Assembly (NCBI GenBank): GCA_025453925.1
Contig: JALOPK010000020.1
Location: 1-19,636, forward strand
Origin: Candidatus Eiseniibacteriota bacterium
Lineage (GTDB): Bacteria > JAFGKV01
Length of the DNA: 19,636 nt
Reading direction: 5' to 3'
Shown here: positions 1 to 7,649 of the stretch, in pieces
How positions within the stretch are numbered: the first letter of the stretch is position 1
Layout of the letters: each line of letters begins with the position of its first letter
Notes under the pieces: model-generated
What the model saw: the letters and a program-made list of their open reading frames with translations, nothing else
What the model was told of the DNA's origin: nothing
Databases searched by the model: none
Translations under genes and position numbers: made by a program

Positions 1-819
1 TCGCTGCCCGGGGCCCCGTTCCTGCTGATATGGCCGGCGGGAGGACCGCTCACGTCCCTGGTCCTTCTGTTCGTGCGATGGAGCAGCCTTGGCGGCCGGC
101 TCCGCGGTCTTCTCCTCGATGGCCTTCTTTTCCCCGAACACGGTCGCGCCCTGCTCGACAGCCTTGGACACGAGCCGGGTGACCAGCTTGATGCTCTTCA
201 TTGCATCGTCGTTGCCGGGAATCAGGAGATCTATGGGATCGGGATCGACATTGGTGTCGACGATCGCCATGACGGGTATCCCGAGTTTCACTGCTTCCGA
301 CACCGCGATCCGTTCCTTCTTGCAGTCGATGATGTAGACGAGTCCGGGAAGGCCACTCATGTGGCGCACGCCTGCCAGGACCTTCTCGAGTTTGTGCCGC
401 TCTTTCAGGAGGCTCTGCATTTCCTTCTTCGTCATGGTGCGGCTGGGGCCTTCCTGCTCCAGTTTCTCCAGTTCCTCAAGCCGGGACATGCTGCGCCGGA
501 TGGTAGAGAAATTGGTGATGGTGCCGCCCAGCCACCGCTCGGTCACATAGGGCATGCCGATCCGTTCGGCCTCCCGCCGGATCACGTCCTTGGCCTGCCG
601 CTTGGTGCCGACGAAGAGCACCTTCTTGCCCTCGGCGGCAAGACGTTCGACGGCGTCCAACGATTCCTTCAGGAGTTGCTGCGACTTGCGAAGATCGATG
701 ATGTGAATACCATTTCGTTCCCCAAAGATGTACGGCTTCATCTTCGGGTTCCACCGCTTGGTCTGGTGGCCGAAATGGAGACCAGCCTCAAGCATTTGCT
801 CGATGGTCGGTAGTTCCAT
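1..819 (-). CDS. rpsB: 30S ribosomal protein S2, 3' end beyond the window
   Basis: Structural protein of the small ribosomal subunit. The frame opens at ATG 819 (MELPTIEQMLEAGLHFGHQ) and stays open to base 1, giving at least 273 residues without a stop. Hallmarks in order: GLHFGHQTKRWNPKM near the N-terminus, YIFGERNGIHIIDL, VLFVGTKRQAKD, RWLGGTITNF and, later, PVMAIVDTNVDPD followed by PGNDDA. These are diagnostic S2 motifs. After about residue 215 comes a Lys/Glu/Arg/Pro-rich tail, so the protein is longer than the roughly 240 residues of the E. coli protein. An AGGAGGCAG-type ribosome site precedes the ATG. It lies downstream of rplM-rpsI on the same strand, as in many bacteria, but 176 bases and two hairpins separate it from rpsI. 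tsf would be expected just outside the window. Confidence 0.96.
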   Translation of the reverse strand, partial: MELPTIEQMLEAGLHFGHQTKRWNPKMKPYIFGERNGIHIIDLRKSQQLLKESLDAVERLAAEGKKVLFVGTKRQAKDVIRREAERIGMPYVTERWLGGTITNFSTIRRSMSRLEELEKLEQEGPSRTMTKKEMQSLLKERHKLEKVLAGVRHMSGLPGLVYIIDCKKERIAVSEAVKLGIPVMAIVDTNVDPDPIDLLIPGNDDAMKSIKLVTRLVSKAVEQGATVFGEKKAIEEKTAEPAAKAAPSHEQKDQGRERSSRRPYQQERGPGQR

Positions 820-952
820 GTGGCTGCCTCCTCAGGCTCCGGATACGAGCCTGCGGCGTGGGGTTGTGCCTCCACCCGCCCTTCTGGGATCACCTTGACC
901 CGTCGAAACGGGACACCCCGGCGTCTCCAGGACGGATGTGCGAATTTGGTTC

Positions 953-974
953 CATCCGCCCGCATGGACGGATG
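953..974 (-). other. Second hairpin between rpsI and rpsB
   Basis: Arms CATCCG (953-958) and CGGATG (969-974) can pair around a 10-base loop. It directly abuts the stronger hairpin at 975-993. It may form part of a compound termination or processing signal in the rpsI-rpsB spacer. There is no T-run on the minus strand. Confidence 0.3.
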
Positions 975-993
975 GCGCCGCAGAGAGCGGCGC
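975..993 (-). terminator. Hairpin just after rpsI, possible terminator or attenuator
   Basis: Perfect 7-bp inverted repeat, arms GCGCCGC and GCGGCGC around a 5-base loop, starting two bases past the rpsI stop codon. No U-run follows in the minus direction, so an intrinsic terminator is uncertain. It could lower read-through into rpsB or act as an mRNA processing or stability element. Confidence 0.4.
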
Positions 994-995
994 GT

Positions 996-1388
996 CTAAC
1001 GCTTGGAGAACTGGAACCGCTTCCGGGCTCCCGGGCGGCCGTACTTCTTGCGTTCGACCATTCGGGGATCCCGGGTCAGCAGACCTTCTCGTCGCAGCGT
1101 CTTGCGGAGGTTCGGATCGTTGGCCACCAGCGCGCGGGCGATCGCCAATCGTACGGCGCCTGCCTGACCGACAACCCCGCCCCCGACCACGGTGACGGTC
1201 GTGTCAAACTTCCCTTCGCACTCGCACGACTTGAACGGCTTGAGCACGGTCAGGGTGAGTGTGGGAGTTGGAAAATACCGCTCGAGAGACCTCCCGTTGA
1301 CCTGAAACTGGCCACTGCCCTCGACAAGCTTGACGCGGGCAATGGCTTCTTTCCTGCGGCCGACCGACATCACTCCCGGCTGAGTCAT
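996..1388 (-). CDS. rpsI: 30S ribosomal protein S9
   Basis: 130-residue S9, normal length for the family. It binds 16S rRNA in the head of the small subunit and its C-terminal tail reaches the P-site tRNA. Visible signatures: [13 protein letters not shown] at the N-terminus, NGRSLERYF, the glycine-rich [21 protein letters not shown] and the basic tail [18 protein letters not shown] ending in the conserved SKR. The start ATG (1388-1386) overlaps the rplM stop (1387-1385) in an ATGA arrangement, so translation is almost certainly coupled to rplM. Nothing is unusual apart from an extra MTQPG ahead of the conserved start. Confidence 0.97.
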   Translation of the reverse strand: MTQPGVMSVGRRKEAIARVKLVEGSGQFQVNGRSLERYFPTPTLTLTVLKPFKSCECEGKFDTTVTVVGGGVVGQAGAVRLAIARALVANDPNLRKTLRREGLLTRDPRMVERKKYGRPGARKRFQFSKR

Positions 1389-1825
1389 TGGCTACCCTCC
1401 ACTGGTTCGAGCGGAAGAGGGGCGGGCTGTTGAGCCGTGTGCGGATGGTCAGGCCCATTGTAGACCTTGAGCTTCCGGAAGAGCTCGCGTCCGAGCTTGG
1501 TGTGGGGCAACATGCCCTTGACTGCATGCTCCACCACCCGCTCGGGTCGCATCTTCGTGATCGGAATGATCCGCCTGCCACCGGGAAAACCGGTGAACCT
1601 CTCGTACCGCTTCATCGAAGACTTCTCCCCCGTGAGGAGTACCTTCGAAGCGTTGATGATGATGACATGATCTCCGAAGTCGAGATGCGGGGAGAACTCA
1701 GGACGGTGTTTGCCGCGGAGAACCGTTGCCACACGGGTGGCCAGTCTCCCGAGGACTTGGCCTTCCGCGTCTACGACCCACCACGTGTCCTTGATCTCGC
1801 CCGCCTTGGGCATGTAGGTTTTCAT
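1385..1825 (-). CDS. rplM: 50S ribosomal protein L13
   Basis: L13 of the large subunit, 146 residues from ATG 1825. Signatures: [78 protein letters not shown] and [11 protein letters not shown]. An in-frame GTG at 1837 lies inside the ribosome-binding sequence GAGAGGTG, so ATG 1825, nine bases after GAGGTG, is the better start. A proline-rich tail after the conserved HPH is slightly longer than usual. It is first gene of the rplM-rpsI pair and shares its upstream region with the divergent VanZ-like gene. Confidence 0.97.
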   Translation of the reverse strand: MKTYMPKAGEIKDTWWVVDAEGQVLGRLATRVATVLRGKHRPEFSPHLDFGDHVIIINASKVLLTGEKSSMKRYERFTGFPGGRRIIPITKMRPERVVEHAVKGMLPHTKLGRELFRKLKVYNGPDHPHTAQQPAPLPLEPVEGSQ

Positions 1826-1875
1826 CACGTGTTTCACCTCTCTCCAGATACTTCATTGGAGCCGAACAAGGAACC

Positions 1876-1894
1876 GACGCCGGGGACAGGCGTC
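1876..1894 (-). other. Hairpin in the rplM upstream region
   Basis: GACGCC and GGCGTC arms enclose a 7-base loop about 50 bases upstream of the rplM start. If the promoter lies further upstream this would be in the rplM leader, where ribosomal operons often carry autoregulatory structures. No match to a known L13 leader class is claimed, and no clear -10/-35 pair was found between 1838 and 2011. Confidence 0.25.
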
Positions 1895-2011
1895 AAGACA
1901 GAATGTGACGGCCTGATCTCTCTTGACTACGGCCGCCCGGCGTGATCTCTTGGTCTTGCATTGTCCTCAATCGTCAAATCCTCCGCGCAAGCTCCGTACT
2001 TGAGACCGCTC

Positions 2012-3208
2012 ATGACTTCACGCGTATCCCGCCCATCGAGCCGACTGTTCCGTTGGGGAATCCTCCTCGCCTACTCCGCGATCATCCTCTCCACCCTCAG
2101 TCTCGTACGTGCCGCCCGGGACTGGCTCACCGGCGCTCTTGGTGAGCGTGGATTTTCCATGAGCGTGTGGGGACTGTTCGCCGCAGCCGGCATTTGGTTC
2201 GCGGTCTGGGCAGCTCGCCAGCATGTCCTCCGGTCTCGGCGGCGGCTGGCCATCCTGGCGACGGCATGTGCGGCCTACGCCGTGATGATTCTCCGCCTCG
2301 ACGTCCCCGTGGAGCGCATTCACTACCTCGAGTATGGATTGGTCGCGGTGTTGGCGCTCCGCGCATTCGAGATGGCAACTCCCGATGCCGGTTCCTACGC
2401 CCTCGCGTGTCTCTACGTGATGGCCCTGGGGCTTGTTGACGAGGCTATGCAGTGGATCCTCCCTACCCGCGTGGGCGAGTTCCGAGATGTCGCCATCAAC
2501 CTAAGCGCGGGCCTGCTGGGACTCTTACTCGTGGTCGCCGCCCGGCCACAGCCCTTTCGGCGCGTCCATCGGCAGAGCGCAGGCCGCGTATTGAGGTGGT
2601 CCGCCGGAGTCTTGGCCGGGAGCGCGGCGTTCCTGACCTTCATCCATGGCTTCGGATACAGGCACCGCTCGTCGGCCCACGCTGAGTTCCGCAGCGTGTT
2701 CGCTCCGGGAGCGTTCGAAGACGCCGGACGGCTGCCGGAGGCGGTGGCCTACAGGGAGTTCCCGGATTCCCCGGTCTCGCACCCTGGAGACCGTCCTTCG
2801 GCGTGGGTGCGGCAGCGAATCCTTCAGTGGCAGAAGCTGCGCCACCCCACCGCGGCGGCTTACAACTTCGAAGCGTGGCGACACCGCCAGCTTCGAGACG
2901 CCCTGAAGAACCCGCGCTACGCGCAGTATCGCGAGTCGCTGGAGGAGGAACGGATTCTCACCACCTTCTATCGAGCCTACGCCGACCACCATGAGCTCGC
3001 GCTATCCGTTGGCAGAAAACAGCAGTATGAGAAACTGCCCTTTGCCGAGGGCTCATCATACATGAGCCCGACCCAGGAACTGCTGATCACCTGGGTTCGT
3101 CCGGCCACCTTCTGGGCCGGAGCGATCATGGTCTCCCTCGGGCTGCTGACTGCGGGGCTCCTGCTCGGCAGGTCTCCCGCGGGCACTCGTTCCCCGTCGC
3201 GGAACTGA
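2012..3208 (+). CDS. VanZ-like membrane protein with large extracytoplasmic region
   Basis: 398 residues from ATG 2012; a TTG at 1961 would add 17 residues that look unlike a coding N-terminus. About six or seven hydrophobic helices lie in the first 215 residues. Residues 103-175 match the VanZ-like family: IHYLEYG, then VDEAMQWILPTRVGEFRDVAINLSAG, with the family's conserved His, Asp-Glu, Gln, Arg-x-x-Glu, Asp and Asn. Residues about 213-365 form a soluble, Tyr/Arg-rich segment without a recognisable domain, and a last helix sits near the C-terminus. VanZ itself confers low-level teicoplanin resistance, but most family members have no known function, so no role is assigned. It is divergent from rplM and followed by a hairpin. 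Confidence 0.75.
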   Translation: MTSRVSRPSSRLFRWGILLAYSAIILSTLSLVRAARDWLTGALGERGFSMSVWGLFAAAGIWFAVWAARQHVLRSRRRLAILATACAAYAVMILRLDVPVERIHYLEYGLVAVLALRAFEMATPDAGSYALACLYVMALGLVDEAMQWILPTRVGEFRDVAINLSAGLLGLLLVVAARPQPFRRVHRQSAGRVLRWSAGVLAGSAAFLTFIHGFGYRHRSSAHAEFRSVFAPGAFEDAGRLPEAVAYREFPDSPVSHPGDRPSAWVRQRILQWQKLRHPTAAAYNFEAWRHRQLRDALKNPRYAQYRESLEEERILTTFYRAYADHHELALSVGRKQQYEKLPFAEGSSYMSPTQELLITWVRPATFWAGAIMVSLGLLTAGLLLGRSPAGTRSPSRN

Positions 3209-3210
3209 GG

Positions 3211-3237
3211 CAGTCACGCCGCGCTCCGCGGCGACTG
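3211..3237 (+). terminator. GC-rich hairpin after the VanZ-like gene
   Basis: Arms CGCCGCG (3217-3223) and CGCGGCG (3227-3233) around a 3-base loop; outer CAGT/ACTG pairing extends the stem across a 2-base bulge. It begins three bases past the stop codon in a convergent gap. No T-run follows, so Rho-independent function is likely but unproven. Confidence 0.5.
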
Positions 3238-3441
3238 GCAGCGCCACCGTTCGCAGGGGCAGGTCTCCGCCCTTTCACGGGAGGGACCCATTCCGGTCGC
3301 GCTCGGCTGGATGAGCAGCCCGCTTCGCTCTATCTCGGCGGGAAGACGTTCCCAGCACCGTGCCTTCGCACACCGGTTGCCCACCGCATGAGGACGCGGG
3401 AATGATGGCCGCACTGACCCGCTCTCACGCCCCGCGACGGT
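3238..3441. other. Convergent intergenic stretch, no gene seen
   Basis: Space between the 3' ends of the VanZ-like gene and the small exported-protein gene. Frames crossing it show no family motif, signal peptide or ribosome site. Nothing further could be supported. Confidence 0.5.
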
Positions 3442-4023
3442 TCAGTCGGAAACCGAAGGGACCGAGTAGCCCGGCACCCACTCCGGTCTACCCGCGAGGA
3501 AATCAGACAGCCGGCACGCCTGGCAGGGGAGCCGGCCTGAGACCGGAAAGACCTCGTGGAACCAGGCCCCAGAGCTGTCAGGACCAAGTGCAACGTACGA
3601 CTCCTCCAACCGCCTCAGTGAAGTCCCGGCTAACAGGTCGCGCACCAGATATCCTTCCCCCGCTCCCATTCTATGGTACGTGGTGAGTGTGACGCCGCTG
3701 TCGGACGGGGTCACCTTGACGGCAAGGGGATGAAAGAAGACGCGATCGACGAAGCGATAGGCGACTTCTTCGTCACCCTCCCGAGCCCAGATCTCCCACC
3801 TTCCTCCCGCATTGCCCCAGCCGGGGCAATCCCCGAAATCGCAGGTGGCCGACAGCGCCAGATCAGGTGCCCCGTCGCCGGTGAAGTCTGCAGTCAACCG
3901 GACCAGCACGCATTTCTCGGGACGGGTGGTGCTGGCCGCCCGTCTGGCAAACGCGGCTGTGGGGTCGGCGACAATCGTCGAGTCAGGTCCGCCGAGTATC
4001 GCCATGAGAAGCAACAGGCACAT
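3442..4023 (-). CDS. Small exported protein with FG-GAP-like calcium loop
   Basis: 193 residues. The N-terminus is a short hydrophobic segment (MCLLLLMAILGG) that could be a weak signal peptide, lacking the usual positive charges. Residues 46-54, DFTGDGAPD, are a calcium-loop motif of FG-GAP/VCBS/dockerin type, and a Cys-rich stretch follows (CDFGDCPGW), which suits an extracytoplasmic protein with disulfides. No enzyme motif was recognised. The start is firm: GAGGTGA lies six bases before ATG 4023 and spans the stop of the GH113 gene, whose stop codon is only six bases upstream. The two are therefore translationally coupled and probably work in the same compartment. Function unknown. Confidence 0.7.
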   Translation of the reverse strand: MCLLLLMAILGGPDSTIVADPTAAFARRAASTTRPEKCVLVRLTADFTGDGAPDLALSATCDFGDCPGWGNAGGRWEIWAREGDEEVAYRFVDRVFFHPLAVKVTPSDSGVTLTTYHRMGAGEGYLVRDLLAGTSLRRLEESYVALGPDSSGAWFHEVFPVSGRLPCQACRLSDFLAGRPEWVPGYSVPSVSD

Positions 4024-4029
4024 CAGAGA

Positions 4030-5373
4030 TCACCTCACGAGGGTGACACAGGCCGAGGCTCGTCGCGCGGGTGATTCGACCCGCAGGACGTAGGTGCCTG
4101 CGGATACCCTGGGTGGTGGCGCCCAGACGAGACCGATTACGCCCGCCGAGGAGACTCCCGTTTCCACCTCGCCCTCCACCCGATGACCCATCAAGTCATA
4201 CGCGGCGACGTGAAGAGGGGCGGCATGATGCCGAATCGTGAGCCATACCCTGTCTCGCGCAGGATTCGGATACACGGCCAGGAGCGTTTCTCTGACGCCG
4301 AGGTTGCCGTCGTTGCCCAGCGCGTAGTTGCCTCGCAGCACTTCTTGGGCCAGCTTGCCGTTGGGAGTGAATCCGACTTCGTAGTCAGGGCCGTCTTCGC
4401 GATAGTCGCTGGTGGAGGAGTTGTCCCATGACCACCAGAACACGCCTCGTATCCACGGTCTTGACGCGATCGCGTCGAAGAAGGCCTGGTAGTAGTCTGC
4501 CTGTTCCTGGTGGTCGGGGACCACCCCGGTGTAGTCCCAGTTCCACGGCTCCCGCGCGGCGCCGTCGTAGCTGCTGCAGCCGATCTCTGTGAACACAATG
4601 GGAAGGCCCTGCCCGGGTCCCTGCGCGAATGCTTCGATGTCGACAGCTATGGTATCCCACACCGCCGCCATGTCATCCACGGTGGGATCGTCGCGATCGG
4701 CCAAGGGAAAGTAGGCGTCGATACCAACCAGATCCACCAGATGCCACCATGAGATCAGATCGTACTCCTCCCACCAGTTCGCCGCATACGTGATGGGCCC
4801 GGCGTACAGCGATCGCACGGTGTCCACCACGGCGGCCCATTCGACGCCAAGGCTGATGCTGGAGCTGATGAACTCGCAGCCGATGGAGAACTGCTCCACG
4901 CCCAGGGTTGCGCCCAAGGCGGCATAGTGGCCGATGAACCGCCGGTAGCTGGCGAACCAGGCGGGCCAACTGGCGGGGTTGATCTCCGCCCGCCAGGTGC
5001 CGTCTTCCGGATCGACCATGGGCTTGAGCATGACGGACAGGCCTCGGGCGTGGGCTTCTTGGATGATATGACAGACCGATGAATCTGAGGCGGTCCCGCC
5101 CCAGTCGGCGGGGGCAATGGTCGTGCTGGAGGCCGTCTCCTGAAACCACCAGACGCAGACCGAGACCCAACCCACATGACTGGCAACCAGCGTGTCGAGC
5201 GTCGCGTCGCTCTCCGGCGAGGCGTAGACATCCTCGCTGAACGCCACCAGGCTCATGCCCTTCTGGAAGCCAGGACCACCCCCGGCGAGAACCAGTGACG
5301 GCACCAGGAACACCGACCATGGAATCGCCATACCCGCACCTATCGCGCCGGTCCCGAAGATTCCCCGCTTCAT
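4030..5373 (-). CDS. Secreted GH113-type glycoside hydrolase with C-terminal sorting module
   Basis: 447 residues from ATG 5373, chosen because GGGGAG lies seven bases upstream; a GTG at 5382 sits directly against that site. Residues 1-30 form a signal peptide ending ...PSLVLA. Residues about 37-345 form a TIM barrel resembling GH113 (endo-beta-1,4-mannanase family): FQKGMSLVAF, VMLKPMVDPEDGTWRAEINP, SYRRFIGHYA, ITYAANWWEEY, GIDAYFPL and GVFWWSW. Likely acid/base is Glu167 in IGCEF and nucleophile Glu263 in IVFTEIGC. Residues about 365-447 (VYPNPARDRVWL...YDLMGHRV...SAGTYVLRV) are a FlgD/T9SS-like sorting domain. Substrate is probably mannan-like by family; other barrel hydrolases are possible. 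It sits between the PD40 propeller gene and the FG-GAP-like gene. Confidence 0.85.
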   Translation of the reverse strand: MKRGIFGTGAIGAGMAIPWSVFLVPSLVLAGGGPGFQKGMSLVAFSEDVYASPESDATLDTLVASHVGWVSVCVWWFQETASSTTIAPADWGGTASDSSVCHIIQEAHARGLSVMLKPMVDPEDGTWRAEINPASWPAWFASYRRFIGHYAALGATLGVEQFSIGCEFISSSISLGVEWAAVVDTVRSLYAGPITYAANWWEEYDLISWWHLVDLVGIDAYFPLADRDDPTVDDMAAVWDTIAVDIEAFAQGPGQGLPIVFTEIGCSSYDGAAREPWNWDYTGVVPDHQEQADYYQAFFDAIASRPWIRGVFWWSWDNSSTSDYREDGPDYEVGFTPNGKLAQEVLRGNYALGNDGNLGVRETLLAVYPNPARDRVWLTIRHHAAPLHVAAYDLMGHRVEGEVETGVSSAGVIGLVWAPPPRVSAGTYVLRVESPARRASACVTLVR

Positions 5374-5682
5374 GGTGCCCACTCCCCTTCCTGACGCAGG
5401 CCCTGCGTCTCGCCGCAGCAGTTCCCTCGCGCCGCCGAACCCCTCACCGCTCCCCTGTGCATGGGGCTCTCAGTGCGACCCGGGAAATCCAAGAAACGCA
5501 GCGTCCATGCGGGGTCAAGTGGGGTGCGCCCGCCCTGAAGGAGCGGTGCGCCAGAGTTGAGTCGGGCTACCGTCGTCGCACGTCGCCCATCCGGCGATCC
5601 CCCGTCCTTGCCCGGATGCGGGGCCGCTCCCTTGCCATCGAGCCGAAGCACTCCGGAACGGCCGCGAGAGCCGAGCGAGGGG
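5374..5682. other. Spacer between GH113 and PD40 genes, no gene seen
   Basis: About 309 bases. The only clear signal is the ribosome-binding sequence just upstream of ATG 5373. Competing frames lack family motifs. A promoter for the GH113 gene could lie here, but no convincing -35/-10 pair was found, so co-transcription with the PD40 gene is undecided. Confidence 0.45.
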
Positions 5683-6840
5683 CTACCGCGAAACGAGAAG
5701 CGGCTCGCTGCGGGTGCAGTCGCCGGTCATCACCGTGCAGCAATAGCCGCCGCCGGAAACGCTGCCCCCCATGTCCGAAGTCCCGTCCCACCGAGTGCAG
5801 TAGCATCCAGGCCCGCGGTGCTGATCCATCAGAAGCCGGGTGAGCCTTCCCTGCATGTCGTAGATCGCGATGACGACCCTGGCGGCCTCGTGAAGCACAT
5901 AGGAGACGGTGGTGCCGGTCCGAGTGGGATTTGGGAACAGCGACAGCCCGATCCCCGGCATGGGCATCAGGCCCTGGGCATCGGTTGCTTCCTCCGCATA
6001 CCAGATATCCCAGCCGCCGGACCCACCGGTACGCCCGGACCCGAAGAAGATGGTGCCGCCGACCACCCCGTTGTTGTCGAGGAAGCTGGCGCCCCACTCT
6101 GCTGCCGATGTGTTGAGGACGGCCCCCATGTTCACCATCGGGCCCCACGCGTCGCCCTGCCGCTGGGCGATCCACATGTCAGCATCACCGTGTCCGTCTG
6201 ACCGTGTCGAACAGATGAGCAGGGTCCCGCCATCGTCGGACAGCCAGCGGGGGCAGTCGGTGGCGCTGGAGTTGACCGCGGCGCCCAGATTCTCCGGTTC
6301 GCTCCAGCCCAGCTCCGAGCGCCGGGACACCCATGCATCCATGCTGCCGAATCCTCCCGTGTGGGTGGAGCAGAAGTAGATCGTGCTTCCCTCCGCGTCG
6401 ACCACCGGGCAGCAGTCCAGAGCCCCCGAGTTGGCGGGCGGGCCGAAGTTCTCCTTGGTGCCGGCCACCCCTTCGGTGAGGGTGCACCGGTAGATGTCCA
6501 TGGCGCCTTGGCCGCCGGGCGCCAGAGAGGCGAAGTAGAGGACGGAGTCTCCCGGCGCCAGATAGGGCGCCGACTCGCAGTAGGCGGTGTTGACCTGTGG
6601 GCCGAGGTTGCGGGGCGGTTGCCACTCGCCGCCCTCCTTGACGCTGATCCACAGGTCCGAAGAACCGTAACCGTCGGGTCGGTCCGAGACGAATACCATC
6701 CAGGTTCCGCCTCTGTTCAGTACGGGATACCAGTCGTTGGAGTCGGTATTGATGACGGAGCCGATGTTGACGGGTGACTGCCATTCCGCGTGGGCGGAGG
6801 CCAGCGAACCGAGAGCGAGCACGACCCACAGACGATGCAT
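5683..6840 (-). CDS. Secreted PD40/WD40-like beta-propeller with C-terminal sorting module
   Basis: 385 residues from ATG 6840, preceded by GGAGGTGA five bases away; the frame extends 48 codons further upstream but without a signal peptide there. Residues 1-18 (MHRLWVVLALGSLASAHA) are a signal peptide. Five propeller-like repeats follow, each with a pattern of N(I/L)G..(V/L)N, then a strand ending in F.S.R..G.G..D(L/M)W, for example SDRPDGYGSSDLWIS and STRSDGHGDADMWIA. This is the PD40 type seen in TolB- and OmpA-associated proteins. Residues about 298-385 (LFPNPTRTGTTVSY, IYDMQGRL, WDGTSDMGG) are the FlgD-like sorting domain, here unusually rich in cysteine. Probably a surface binding or scaffold protein. 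It lies upstream of the GH113 gene on the same strand. Confidence 0.85.
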   Translation of the reverse strand: MHRLWVVLALGSLASAHAEWQSPVNIGSVINTDSNDWYPVLNRGGTWMVFVSDRPDGYGSSDLWISVKEGGEWQPPRNLGPQVNTAYCESAPYLAPGDSVLYFASLAPGGQGAMDIYRCTLTEGVAGTKENFGPPANSGALDCCPVVDAEGSTIYFCSTHTGGFGSMDAWVSRRSELGWSEPENLGAAVNSSATDCPRWLSDDGGTLLICSTRSDGHGDADMWIAQRQGDAWGPMVNMGAVLNTSAAEWGASFLDNNGVVGGTIFFGSGRTGGSGGWDIWYAEEATDAQGLMPMPGIGLSLFPNPTRTGTTVSYVLHEAARVVIAIYDMQGRLTRLLMDQHRGPGCYCTRWDGTSDMGGSVSGGGYCCTVMTGDCTRSEPLLVSR

Positions 6841-7148
6841 TGGACTCACCTCCCCTGGATGATTCGACCGCGAACGGTGAAGGGACGGCGTGATGACCGC
6901 GCCGGGAAGTGCGCCAGCAATGCCCGTGCCAGAGCCTCGCGAAATGCGGGCCGAGTACCGAGTGACCTGCGTGCCGTGACGCACCAGGCCCGGCGGGGGG
7001 ACCGACCAGCGCCTCGCGAGGAGGCGGATACGCGTTGGGGCGTCTCACCGATCGAGCAACACTGCTGCGTTGGGTACCACGGGAACCGAAGGTCGCCGCG
7101 CGGGTGATGGAGTGCCAGATACTCGACATCATCGAAGGGGATGCCGTT

Positions 7149-7162
7149 GTTCACCGGTGAAC
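7149..7162. promoter_or_regulatory. Perfect 14-bp palindrome, possible operator
   Basis: GTTCACCGGTGAAC is a perfect palindrome of even length with a CCGG centre, the form of a site bound by a dimeric repressor such as LacI- or TetR-type proteins. It lies about 310 bases upstream of the PD40 gene start in a gene-poor region. No regulator gene is adjacent. Function is inferred from symmetry alone. Confidence 0.3.
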
Positions 7163-7508
7163 GCTCATGCCCGCAACTGGACGACGCCGGTGGCCGCCGC
7201 GATAGCCCAGTCCCACGCTCCCGAGCTGGCGAGCGACCGTCGGCGGGGAAGGAGGCCGACTCCTCAGCGGAATGCCAGTTGGAGAAGCACGGAGAGCGCG
7301 AACAGGAGAATGGCCGCGAGTCGGGACCTGATCACGATGTCCATCCTTGCATGCGGGGCGTGGACACTCCGGCCTGCGTGTCGATCTCCTCGATGACTGC
7401 CGAAGAACCGCCGCTCCTTCCGGGCCGAGGCGCGACATGCCACGACCGACCACAAGGATGCATCCGGTCGCTCACAATCCGCTCACGCACTCCCGTTCCT
7501 GGGGCCCG

Positions 7509-7531
7509 CCCGGCCGCCACGGCCGGCCGGG
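7509..7531. terminator. GC-rich hairpin downstream of the radical SAM gene
   Basis: CCCGGCCG (7509-7516) and CGGCCGGG (7524-7531) form an 8-bp stem with a 7-base loop, about 120 bases beyond the radical SAM stop on the minus strand. No U-run follows. It may end the MocR-radical SAM transcript. Confidence 0.35.
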
Positions 7532-7649
7532 TGAGGGCCGCAACCCGTGAAAGGGTTTCGGGGCGAGCCGCCTTGCCGTGAACCTCGCTCGATTCGCGGT
7601 GGCGACGCGATGCGCACCCGCAGGGCGGAGGCGGTGCGGCCGCCTCCCG

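Larger units (their letters stand above)
6841..7649. other. Gene-poor stretch of about 800 bases
   Basis: No frame on either strand shows a family motif, a convincing ribosome site plus start, or a credible signal peptide. A 26-residue hydrophobic frame at 7344-7264 (minus) was seen but its purine stretch abuts the ATG. Contents that can be supported are the ribosome site for the PD40 gene at the left end, a 14-bp palindrome and a GC-rich hairpin. It could be a regulatory region, a decayed gene or an unrecognised RNA. Confidence 0.5.

Noticed and set aside
73-813. Long plus-strand frame over rpsB
   Set aside because: Antisense shadow of the S2 gene; high G+C coding sequence often leaves the opposite frames open, and the translation has no family motif.
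6185-7132. 315-codon minus-strand frame overlapping the PD40 gene
   Set aside because: Same-strand shifted frame of the propeller gene; Arg-rich without motifs.
7264-7344. 26-residue hydrophobic minus-strand peptide (MDIVIRSRLAAILLFALSVL...)
   Set aside because: Could be a small membrane protein, but AAGG touches the ATG with no spacing and there is no other support.
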